Origin: Serinus canaria
Lineage: Eukaryota > Chordata > Aves > Passeriformes > Fringillidae
DNA: 64,000 nt
NCBI RefSeq assembly: GCF_022539315.1
Contig: NC_066323.1
Location: 13,567,719 to 13,631,718, forward strand
Direction: 5' to 3'
Part shown: one piece after another, positions 39,901 to 51,320 of the stretch
Layout: each line of letters begins with the position of its first letter
Numbering within the stretch: the first letter of the stretch is position 1
The notes under the pieces: model-generated
What the model saw: the letters and a program-made list of their open reading frames with translations, nothing else
Told to the model about the DNA's origin: nothing
The model's database searches: none
Made by a program: the position numbers and the translations under genes

Positions 39901-40779
39901 TTCTTCCTGATCTTAAAGGGCTGTTTAAAATGCATGTTGGCATGTCTGCCAGCAGCATAATAAAATGAAGTAAGAGGAGAAACAAACTTTTTTTACACTC
40001 CAAGATAAAAGAATAGAGCCACCACAACAGTCCACAAGAGGAATGTGACAATTTGTATCTTTTGTACAATTTATAGCTGAACCTGAAATACCCTCCAGAA
40101 TTTCAATAACTTCACAGGTAGAATTGCCCTTAGGAGGGAAATCAGAGAAGAAGAAATATTCTTGAAGGACTGGTGACACTGGCTGGGGCAAAGTTACAGT
40201 GCCAGGAGAGAAACCCTGGCCCTACTGCAAATAAATAGTCAATTTCTACTGCTTTTGTTAATTTTACATAAAAACTCCATTCCAAAAGCAGGAATGGCAG
40301 CAGCAGCATGGCACACCCTTGTCAGAAAGAAGCCAGCTTCCCTGTAAAAGTAGTCATTAGGGAAAAATACTCAGCATATAAAAACATTGCCTTCCACTGC
40401 AGTTTTGCACTGAAGGTTATACAACATAATTCAAATGTAACATTTAAATCCTCTCAAAAGAGCACAATGATCACTCAACTGTGTCTGTAGCCAACAGCAG
40501 CAAAGAGAAAGATCAGTGTGTTATAAATGTTACAAAAAGTTTTTCTGTTGCTGAGAGTTTGACCTATTGAACTTTCTTCTGGAAATCAAATGGCTATTTA
40601 AAACAGAAAATAATCTAAGGTTTAGTAGCAATTTCCAAAAATCAATAATCAAATTTATGCCCAAGACTGTGTGTAATCTCAATAAAACTCCTTTTCTGCC
40701 CACCATCACTTTCCTGTACTTGGCTACAAATTAGCAAACCACAAAAACCACCACATCCAAATGAAGATCTGCAATCAAG
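30951..40779. other. AT-rich unique sequence, no gene seen
   Basis: Almost 10 kb without a supported gene. A weaker GC-rich patch lies at 33880-34080. Homopolymers occur at 33660-33672 (T13) and 36966-36978 (A13), and a short GA run at 39192-39205. Segments at 32640-32990 and 37925-38050 carry clusters of octamer or TAATTA-type motifs. The 114-codon frame at 38511-38855 has no recognisable domain. Confidence 0.6.
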
Positions 40780-41105
40780 CTATTGAAGTGAGCAGGTCCC
40801 AGGGCCTGCCAGGGAATTATCCCAGGGCTGGGTCTTGCATGGCTGTCCTTCCATCACCCCTGACCCTTTGTCAGGGAGCACAAACCCCTACCCCAAAGCA
40901 CACAGAGCTGGGGGCTTGTCCACTCCCCCCTCTCCAAGCCAAGGCTCAGAAGACACTTGCCACAAATTTCAAAATCCAGTCCAGTATTTCCCTTTCCAAA
41001 AGGAGGCAGAGAGGAGGAGCACATGGTGAGCAGAAGAACATTTCTTATTTTTCCTCCAAAAGTGCAGGGCATCAGAGAGCAGCAGTGCCTGGCCACATTC
41101 TCTTA
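40780..41105. other. GC-rich patch without CpG
   Basis: A GC-rich block in which I find no CpG at all, with open frames in three phases (plus 40761-41138 and 40835-41029, minus 40854-41096). Absence of CpG argues against an unmethylated promoter island. No domain recognised. Confidence 0.55.
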
Positions 41106-41908
41106 ATCATAGGGAACAGGACTAAGAGAAAAATCTGACTGAATTCTTCCTCACCTTAGCTCCACTGCATCCTCCTGTGCAGCACCACTACTATATGACT
41201 TCACCTGGGAACTAACACTGAAACCAGGAGCTAAACTATTGTAGTATGAAAACAGAAATAACACTTTTAACAAAGATTCTGTAAAATGAATGCCATTTAT
41301 TGATATCCATCTGCAGCTTTTGTAACACCTGGCCTAGAGATTTTTCACAGGACACAAAAGACAAAATTATAACAGCTTTACAAAATTTACAGTACAATTT
41401 ACAAACAGCACAGCTGCTGCTGGGGCCTGGCACTGACTGCCCCATGGTCTGCACTGCTCCAGCCCAAACACACAGGCATTTATCATTGTTCACCTTCAGC
41501 CAACACAAAGCCTGGCTTTCTTCTGGTTGGGTTTGAGTTGGTTTTTTCCACCCTCAATGATGAATCAGCATAAATCAATGGCCCATAATCATCATTGCTC
41601 CCACTAAATGGCCAGCAAGGAAACTTTAGCTGGAAGCAAGATCACTTTAAAAAGCACCCCTGTGAGCCTCAGCTGAGAATTTAGCAGCTTTTTTACTATT
41701 CATATTACTCATCAAAACAATCAATTTTTTGAAACACTCATGAAGTTTATAAAGAGACATCTTTTTGATTTTCAGAATGTTTCATAGAAGCTGTAGTATT
41801 TTCGATGGGTTTGAGCTCAGGCTTTAGAAATCAAAATTTTCCATGTTTTAGTTTGACTCTATAATAAAATATCAAAGTATACTGCCCTGCCAATGCCTCC
41901 CCATCCCC

Positions 41909-41952
41909 CAAAAAATAAAGGAAAAAAGAAAAAAAAAAACCAAAAAAAAAAC
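41909..41952. repeat. A-rich low-complexity run
   Basis: A purine-rich stretch made of several A tracts broken by single G or C bases. Confidence 0.75.
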
Positions 41953-44900
41953 AGTAGACAAATTTGAGTTCATGTTTAGAAAGAGTTCAATAATCATTTT
42001 CAGTTTTCTTACGTAATGGAGAGGGTTTATTTTAAACTTAAGCATCTCCATTGTCAAAAGAAGTGTTACTAAAAGTGACAGTGCAGAGATGAAAGAAATA
42101 AAAGAAAATTGACTACCAATTTGAACTTCAAACTTCAAATTACTGACTGAAATACATAATAAAGTTTAAGAATTTGACTTTCCTTCAAAAAAATAGACAT
42201 CTCAAGAAAACAAAGTAAAGTCAGAATCATGAGCTGCTTTCAAGTGGGAAATGAGAATTAAGAAAACTGCAGTGATATTTTAGCAAAAATTAGATAGTCT
42301 GGGGAGGGAAGGGTTTGCAAACAGAACAACTTTGCATCATTTGGGGATCATATGTCAGTTAGGAATTTCTTGCAATTTAATGTAATATACCACACATTGT
42401 GACCCATATAACATTAACTAATCATCTTAGTTATTAAAATGAATAATTACAAATGTTAAATCAGTGGCCCTTGTCACTCATAAAGAGATAATTGGTTTTT
42501 TCCAATCCTGACTGATGCTTACAGAGCTAGATCCAACACTGATGATCGCAGAATTCTGGTCATTATTCCCCCTCCACAGACAAGAAGCTACTGATGAAAC
42601 TAGAGAGAAAAGAGGTGTCTGAGCACCAAACTGGGGGCACTGACAGAGCAGATGCAGGAATGTCTGTCCCCAGAAAGAGACCTTGACAAAAACTGCCAAC
42701 AAAGAGGAGCATCAGCAGCTGCTGGCTGTGTGAGTGGTGACAAAAGCAGCAGCAGTAGGTGACCAGGAAGGAAGATGTCAATTAGGGTGAGAAGTGCTGC
42801 ACAGATGGGTTAGCAAAGCGCAGACACATCAAAATCTGAGGCACTGCCAGAACAATGTCTTTGTTTCAAGTACAAGTTCAAGGCTTAGGAGCAAACTTTT
42901 AAAGAGTGACTGTGAAGTGTTCCCTGTCCCAGAGCCTCAGCAGCCTGCCTGCCCACTGGTGCAGAACTGCTTCCACTGCTAAAGGGGCTCTGGGAAACAC
43001 AAGAAAGAAACCTCTGGCATTTCAGAGCCAGAGCAATGAGAGGGAGCACCTGTGGGACTGAGCTCAACCGCAGTTATCAATTCAGGAATCAGAAGAGGTA
43101 ACAGCAAGGTCAGAGCAGGTACAGTGAGATTTCAAATTCTGTCTTAATTTGACTGAAAAAGGAAGCTCGGCTGTAAATATGCTATATTCTTAGAAAATAA
43201 CTTGTTGCAGTGAGGGCTGATTGCCTGAGGAAGCCCTGGAAGCAATTGTGATTGTGGGCATGGTCTCAGCAGGAGCAGTCTGAAGTCTCTTTACCCTCCT
43301 CTTTGGGTTTCACATGCTGCTCAAAGAACTGCTGAACAGAAAGTATTGCAAGAAGTTTAAAAAGCAGGCTAGGAAGAAAAATGACAGGGCCAGACTTTAG
43401 GGACAAAAATATTTGAGATGCAATGACAGAGCTTCCTGTGATTTTTGGATTATCCTCATCTCTCAGGCAGATGTCTCATGACATGGCAGAAGGAATTAAC
43501 ACTTTGACTTCAATACAACAAAAAACCCAGAATCACATACAATTCTAGAGATCAAAATTTAAGTTGGAAGGCAGCATTAATCTTTAAAGTCTATATAAAA
43601 TTGTAAAGCAAGATTTGGGAATCATTCAGGGAGATTCTTAGCAGGCTAAATGCAATCCTTCTGCAAGGTAAACCTGTAATGCAGGGATTTATTCTATGCC
43701 ATTTATAACAAAGTTCACATTTAATTTTGAAAACCTCTAAAATTACTTTTCCTGGTCGATCTTCTACTATTTAAAACTCTTTTTCTAAATACCTTGTTTG
43801 AAGTACAAGTACAAAGAACTAAGGACTTGTGCAATTAAGCATTTGTTTCCTCATCCTGAGCCTTATGTCCATTAGAGCTCAAGCCTGAATTTTTTCCTAA
43901 AAACATGAAACAGAACATGAAAAGAGTTTTAAAACTAGGCAGCCACCTTTCCAGCATTGATATGAACAATACTATTTTTACAGGTCTGATGAGTGACCTC
44001 ATGGATTGGTTTCATCCAGACCAGCACACATCTCCCCCTTGGGAAGCAGCTTTGCTGCCTGTGTTCATCTGGTGTTGAGCACACATTTACAGACTACCAG
44101 CAGATGATCCTGCAGACTCAACACAGCCTGAGCTACTGAGTTCTTGTGGTTTTAAACCCCCACTGAATGCTACATACAGGGATTTATGTGGATTGGATAC
44201 ACCTTAAAGCCAAAATAATCTTCCCTACACATAGAAAACTGTGATTTAGATTTTTAAAGGTGTTTAAGGTGCTTTGCAAAAGAAAAAAAAAAAGCACCAA
44301 AATCTATGAAGAATTACTCTAATTTTAAATGATTATAAGAATATGATTTTTAATGGAGTAGTAAATGAAATATTGGAATTTAAAACTTAAGAGCAAAAAC
44401 AAACCTATACTTTTCTGCTCAAGGGGAAAAAAATAGTGCAGCCCTTTTTAAACCAAACTATTGAGAAATTATGCATAATGGAAAAAAGCAAAATCATTCT
44501 TGTTGCCAGATATAAACTGACACTGCCCAAAAGCTGTTTTGCATTTGACAAAATGGGGGAGTGGAAAAAGAGATAAGCCTAGTTTCAGATTTGTGGGTCA
44601 ATTCCAATCAGTCCCAATTCCTTCTTACAGCTTTTAAAAGGTTCTCTGTAATGATGGACAAAACCACTACAGGCTCATTATTTTTACTGTAGTAGAGTAT
44701 GGATATTAAAATTTATGAGTAAAATAAAATTGTCCCCAGGCCATAGATCTCGCATCTAATAGGTGCTCATTCACTGGGTTCTTTTCATATTAATGAATGC
44801 AGAAAATACAAGTTAGGCTAAATCACAGGCATATAAATACAGTGAGATTGTTCAGATGGCACATAAACTGCAATGTTACACTCAGAATTATTTTTATTAC

Positions 44901-46976
44901 TAGCACAGAGCACAGATATACATTTCTTCTTGTTGATAGTTTCCTCTTGCTTTTGCCTTCATGTTTATACTAATTAATCTATATTTAAAATTTCATCAGA
45001 TGGCACTGCAGTTAGGAAAATGCTATTGATACTTTTTAACAGAAAATTAATTCCTATAATTCTCTGTTTGTATTGCATTAATAACTGGTTTTTGACAGCA
45101 GAGCACTTTAAATGCAATTCCAGGTATTTTGGACATATTCAAATAATACATTCTACCTTATAAAGAGAGTCACTCAAGACTAAATTGTATTTCACAACTC
45201 CAAGATTTAGACTGCTATAATTTAGCTTTGATATTCTCAGAGAAATAAAATTTTTTTTTTTTTAAATTTCTTTCTCAAAATAAGTTTTTATTCACATAGC
45301 TAGTGGCTAGGGAGATAAGGCAAACTTTATACACTTACAGAAAGGTCAAAATTTCATTCCTCTCTAAGGAAATGTAGGTAGTTAATTCATTACATTTTCT
45401 TTCCTAAACTTCCTCTTAATACCTGTATTTGCATCCCCTTTGGAGCTCCTGTCAAATGCTTCACTACAGGAAAGACTTTAACAGGCAAGATAACTTCTGT
45501 ATACTGTTTCAACTGGGTACATGTCAGCTGAGTCAAGTTTTAGCCTTAAATACTCTTGTAGGCAAATAAAGCTGCTGCACAAGCAGTTGCAAGCTATCAG
45601 CTTTATGAAGACCTATAATTAAGACAAAAATTTCAAGGTGGAAATGAGTAAGACTGACACCTCACTGAAACAATGCACATTTGAGATCCCACTATGTGGC
45701 CTAAGAGAAAAGAGATTTGGGCCACCATGGAATAAAATGAGAAAAAAAGAGTAAATTTTACCTTAATTTTGTTTATCCAGTTATGAGACGTGCAGAAAAA
45801 AAGAGGAGAAATTAACAAGATAAAATAGCAGAAGAAAGCAACAGAGATAATAGAGATAATAGTAATATTGCATAAAATAATCTGTATATTCCTACATGCT
45901 GTATATTCCTAATGCTACTAATGTTTTTGCTAAGAGATAAAGAAAATGCATCATTAAATATAAACCCCAGAAATTTCGATGTAATGACTCTGAAACACAT
46001 AAAAATCCACCAACAGATCTATATTCACTACTCCAAATACTGGATTGGTTTTTTTCATATTCTTCCATTCTGTAGGTTTACTCTGTTTTCTTTTTAATCA
46101 CCACTGGCAGTCACTACATTTCTCATGGAGATTGTTTTCAGACAGAAGATCTGAACCATACCAGACAGTCCAAGAGAGAAAACACAAACCAAGATCCCAA
46201 TACTGCTGTAAATATGAACATCCTTAGGCTTAAAGGACTCTGAAAAAATATCTAGCACTTATAAATAATAGAAAAGCTACATAGCATCCTGAGAAATCAT
46301 CTGGTCCATCTCACATCTCAGAACACATCAGACATGGAGACATTTGACACATGCTTTTCTACCTGCTTTGTTAAACCATGTGTGATGGATAACCCAGACT
46401 TTCCTGACTGATAGATTATCCCTGTAGACAGAAAATTCCATTCATGTCTGGGATGGGCAGTCCAAGCTACACTATGGAACAAAAGTGGCACAGCAAGCCC
46501 TTCCAAACCTTCCAAGCACAGCCTAGTCCTGAGACCCCAAGCATCACAGCCATGGTACACATTGCTATGATCTATGGAAGTGCATGGACCCCTGGCCACA
46601 CTTCTGCTATAACATCATGGATCAGTGTCCCAGCCAACATTCTGAACCTTCTCGACCTTCTTTATTAGGTTAAGTATTCTTTTTTTTTTAATTTTCAAAC
46701 CTGACATTATTTCTACATCTCCCCTGCTGTCTCTGGCCCCTGGTCTTTCTTGAAGTGCAGTTCCAAAATTAGCAGTCCCCTAGCTAAAACTCTTACCAGC
46801 ACTCAGATGAAAGAATTCCCTTTGCACCTATCACATCTTTCCTATCTCTAACACACAAAAGCAATCTATGGTTGCTTTTCTGTTACTAACATGAAGACAC
46901 ATTACCATTAGAAAATTACTTCTCCCTATCCCAAGACACCTTACAGAGATAAGGAAATAAAAATTAGTGAGAAAAG

Positions 46977-47002
46977 GAGAGAGAGAGAGAGAGAGAGAGA
47001 GA
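46977..47002. repeat. (GA)13 microsatellite
   Basis: Thirteen uninterrupted GA units. A likely polymorphic dinucleotide repeat. Confidence 0.93.
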
Positions 47003-49047
47003 CCCACATCAAATACTACTTTTCTTTTCATTGAACAACTGATCCATTGCAGACCCACTCATGCATTATCAATGTCCAGATAAGCAGAAGGATTTCCTCT
47101 ACAATTTCAGATAGAAGAAACAAGCTTAAGGCAGGTTGGTGCACTCAGCTGCTAGGCTATGCTTAGCTCCCAAACATTTTAGCAATTCAAAGCTCTCACC
47201 TTTTGTAAAGGGCTATGACTTCCAAGGTAACTGAGGGCTGAATGGAGACTGGTAGATTTATATATGCTGTTTTTCAGCTCTAGTCCTGAGGAAGGCAAAT
47301 CTGCCAGAAAATCACAAATTCAAAGAGGAAAAAGCCTTGGAAAAATTATTTGCCTTCAACTTTACATATCCTGCATGCAGACACAACTACAGTCTCAGAG
47401 AGAACACTAGCAATTTACATGAATTGCAAATACCTCACTATTTAATAAATAAAAGATCAATACATCCTGTGAAATCATCCTTGCATCTTGTCTTTTGCTA
47501 ACCCCTTACCCTTAGAAGCTGACATTACAAAACAGGGTAACTTCTATTTCACCACATGCATGCAGAAAGGAAGCAGAATCTCTCATTATTATGGACAATG
47601 GGACTCAGTGCAGCTTCCTAAGTATTTAATAAAGTGTGCTCTTTTCTTTCAGGCACAGTAAAAAACATTTCAGCCTTTTTTTTTATTTCCTCTTGCTTTT
47701 CTTAACACTTTGTAAAGATTAATGAACACTGCTGTTTATGTACCTTATCCCTGAAGAAGCATGACCTTCAAGGCAGTTATGAAATGGAAGTCAGGAACTC
47801 CTCTGTACTCATTAGTTTTATTTTAAGTTAATCTGTTCTGGCTTTCATTGGTAGAGGTTTGGGGCTCCTTTCTAATTGTAGTTAACTATCTGAATACAAC
47901 TGTTAAGGGGGTTTACTTCCATTACCTTTTACCATGAAGTTGTTCTTTCATAAGCAAACAAACTGAGATCATTCTCATTTCTCAGAGCACATAGAGACTT
48001 TTCACATTTCCTGAGTGAGTGCACAGCTGGTGCATCCCTCACCAACCATCACAGACAGCAACACTGCAGTAAATTGGTATTAAATTATTCACCAAGCTCT
48101 GTGTAAAAGGAAGTTTAAATATCTTTCTGGAAAATGCTATTAATACCTAAAGAACCAGGCATGTGAAGCAAAACCTGCTGAACACATCTCCTTGTACATA
48201 CCCAACAGATCTAACTAAAATACAATTGTTGTGTTTTGGCAAATGAAGCCCTAAGGTAGCCTAAAACTGAAACTAAGTGCTTTGGATGCTGGCTTTTTCT
48301 TTGGTTTTATGGGAAAGTTGTTAAACATGCATACAGAGATAAATCTATTTAAAGTGTTCAAATTGATATCCTCTGATTTTATGTAAAAATAAAAATTACT
48401 CCACTGCTTTTACTACTGCAGTACTAAAGCACAGTAAAATAGCTTTTTCCCTCTCTTCTGCAGTATCAGAAAAACCTCTGCACTTTCAGTCACATATCTG
48501 CATCAGAGGCCAACTTTCAAAATTGCATCTCACAAAAGCAGTGAACTGTTAAAAGCTCTGAAGTATTTTTAAAATCTACAAACATATATACAAGTATATG
48601 TTGCCTGAAATTACTACAGCAATAACCACAAAATTAGGATATCATATAAGATCACATAAATAATACTGCATTTCAGAGCACAATTTTAACAACCTAGTTG
48701 CAAACTGGAACAGGCTATTTTAATTTCTCTAGACACAATTTTTCCTTTTTAGTACTCCTTCACTGCACAAGCATAAAGTCAATAGGAGAGGTATTACTGC
48801 CTCATCCCCTTAGTCCTCCATTCCTCACGTTTTGTTTCATAAGTAGAAGACATCAGGGCTCCTCAGCCAAAATTTCACATTAAACAATAGGAGATACAAG
48901 GAAAGAGCTTCATGCAGCCAGTTTCACCCTCACTGCTCCCTCATGTGAGGGGGAGTATTTATTCAGTCTGTTATTCCTGGGCTTTCTGGATAACAAGGAC
49001 TTCATTGCTTTCCTTTGCCATGAGAGATGAGAGCTCATTTTCTGCGA

Positions 49048-49067
49048 AAGTAATTTTGAAATTACTT
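49048..49067. repeat. Perfect inverted repeat, 9-bp arms
   Basis: AAGTAATTT at 49048-49056 pairs with 49059-49067 across two bases. Short and AT-rich, so chance is plausible. Confidence 0.65.
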
Positions 49068-49092
49068 CAGAGCTGCAGTAATTTAAAGCAGG

Positions 49093-49119
49093 AAAAAAAA
49101 AAAAACAAAAAAAAAAAAA
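49093..49119. repeat. Interrupted poly-A tract
   Basis: Two A tracts separated by a single C. A simple repeat. Confidence 0.8.
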
Positions 49120-49699
49120 CAAGGCCAAGTTATGAATAGGCATTTAGTAATTTCCATTTTCTCTTCAAGATAGATTCCTTTCTTATGCAATGTGAAAGAC
49201 AGAAAGCAGAGCTCATTGCCACAGTGCAATACCAGCTCGGACTGAGAGCACCACGACTTTGCCCCGGCATTGACAGGAGAGAGACAACACTGCTTATTAG
49301 CACAAGTGAGATTCATTACTATAACCAAAGCAGCAGCATCCCCTACTCATAAATCCACAGGTAATCTTACATTGTTATAGCTGCACTGCCTGGGCTTCCT
49401 TTTTGTCACTTATAAAAACAGTTTTTATTACAGTCTATTCTGGGTGAAGGTCAAGCGAGAGAGGCAGGATTGGAAAGTGAAGTCTTTTAAAAGGAGACAG
49501 CACACAGTGCAGATTCCTGCAATACAAATTCTCCTGCCTGCAGCATAAACCTTGACCTAGAAGGCCCCAGCACCTTGAGCATTTCAGGGCTTGAAATAGT
49601 TTACTCTATATGCAAGAATTTACAAAAGATGTTTCTGAGTTCAACTGCACAATCATTTGTTCTAATAGAAGGAGGGAGAGTTATGGGCTGGTTTGCATT

Positions 49700-49925
49700 A
49701 GCAGATTCCAGCCCTCTGCCATGGGCAGGGACACCTTCCATTTGTCCACGGTGCTCAGAGCCCCATCCAACCTGGTCTTGAGCACTTCCAGGGATGGGGC
49801 ACCCACAGCTCCTCTGAAAAACCTGTGCCAGGGCCTCACCACCCTCACTGGGAAGGATTTCTTCCTAATAGAGAATTGCTATGCACTCTCCTTTGGTTCA
49901 AAGCCATTACCACTTGCATAGCTCT
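49700..49925 (-). mobile_element. CR1 LINE fragment, near-3' region
   Basis: The plus strand reads as the reverse complement of CR1: 'CCCTCTGCCATGGGCAGGGA', 'CACCTTCCA', 'GAGCCCCATCCAACCTGG', 'GAGCACTTCCAGGGATGGGG', 'CCTCACCACCCTCACTGGGA', 'TTCTTCCTAATA' and 'TTCAAAGCCATTACCA'. The extreme 3' terminus is lost or eroded at the left and the copy is truncated at the right. The two overlapping open frames (49575-49781, 49610-49921) are antisense products of the element, not genes. Confidence 0.92.
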
Positions 49926-50873
49926 CTTTTACAGAACACTCTACACTAGGGCTTGCTCTGTGATTGCCAGACTTTGTCTATTAAAGAATGGAAGAACGAC
50001 TTGACAGGCTGTGAAAGACAAAACCTTTCTCTATTGCAGCTCTATTGTTCAGTTTTCTAATTTACAGATCACAGTAGTAGAAAAGGTAATTCTATTCAAA
50101 CACATAGAAATGTGTTAAATTGTCTGAAAAAAATGCTAAGTATTCTACTGAGAAAGGGAAAGAGGTGTCTGCTTGTCTTCTGAAATGGTACCTGCTTTTG
50201 AAATAGCCACAGAGGGATATTAAGTGAATCAATATAACTAGTACATTTATCTGAAAGAGTGGGGACAGTCAGGGTCATAATTATTACTGATGTGTTGCTA
50301 ATACATGAAAAACAGCGAAAGAAAAATGTTGATTGATTGCTATGAATTTCTGGCAGCTGCAGCTTTTGAAGCATGAAATACATTAGTATTGTATTCTAAT
50401 GTCTTTGATAATTTTTCAGAACTGATGCTTGTCTTCTGAGCAAGGCATATTATTTATTTACAAAGAAGTCACTGGCTGTAAAAAATTAAACATGCAGAAA
50501 ATAAGCTGACCTCCATTTTTTTCTGCAAAATGACATTTCTTTGAAGGACAAAGGAAGAAATAACTTACACTGTTAGTGAATGATGCAGGTCTAATTTCAT
50601 GTTCATTGTCCAAATACCTTTGCCCTTTACAGGTTATTAACTGTAACAAGCTCCTGGGTGAATTTATTGCATCGTTACGCAGCAACTATTGAATATTTCT
50701 AGTAGAAAAAGCTACAGTGAAATAGCAGCTCTGTTAAAAGGAACATTTTTGAAATACAATGCCTGGTTTGTAAGAGTCATTAAATAAGTTTCTTCAGACC
50801 AAGTTTTCATATGTACCATGAAGGTTCTCAAGTGCCATAGCTTTGACTGTGCTTACACATTTCCATCTTAATA

Positions 50874-50947
50874 TTTTTTTGCTTACCCCTATCATTCTCT
50901 AACTGACCATTTTTTTGCTTACCCCTAATCATTCTATAACTGACCAT
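50874..50947. repeat. Two-copy tandem duplication, 37-bp unit
   Basis: Adjacent units at 50874-50910 and 50911-50947 each consist of a T run, GCTTACCCCT, then ATCATTCT-type sequence ending ACTGACCAT. They differ by one insertion and one substitution, so the duplication is fairly recent or well preserved. Confidence 0.9.
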
Positions 50948-51304
50948 TGAAGAAAGTAAACCAAATTATTTTATTCTTCTCTGATGATTTGTTTCTGCTT
51001 GAACACAGAGATTATATTGAATACAAGATGTAGAACAGAAACACTACTACAGGGATTGAAGCATTCAGAGCTGAACTGATGGTTCTTTTCAAAAATTTCT
51101 GCAAGCATCTCAAAAGAAGGAAAAAGAACTATAAGGGAAGCATGACAGGGCCAGATGACCAGCAAGAGTAGGTGCTGCAGTCATTGTCATACCTTAAGCA
51201 TCAAAGATATCAAAAAATAGCAGCAACTCCAGTTCCTTACACTCAGCAGGGTTAAATGCAGTAGTATTAATTTCAAATCAGCAGAACAACCCCCAGTTAG
51301 AGAC

Positions 51305-51320
51305 TTTTTTTTTTTTTTTT
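51305..51320. repeat. Poly-T tract, 16 bases
   Basis: An uninterrupted T16 run. A simple repeat. Confidence 0.85.

Larger units (their letters stand above)
41106..49699. other. Mostly AT-rich unique sequence, no gene seen
   Basis: About 8.6 kb without a supported gene. A moderately GC-rich patch lies at 42560-43070. An A-rich run is at 41909-41952, T tracts at 45251-45263 and near 46680, and a GA microsatellite at 46977-47002. A small duplicated segment, CTGTATATTCCTA plus three or four bases, lies at 45882-45914. Confidence 0.6.

Noticed and set aside
40761..41138. 125-codon plus-strand frame
   Set aside because: It sits in a GC-rich, CpG-free patch with open frames in several phases and has no recognisable domain.
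46265..46330. GAAATCATCTGGTCCATC, resembling the CR1 'GATCATCTAGTCCA' block
   Set aside because: The flanking sequence does not continue into recognisable CR1, so the match is too short.
49575..49921. Two overlapping open frames (68 and 103 codons)
   Set aside because: They run through an inverted CR1 fragment and are products of its composition.
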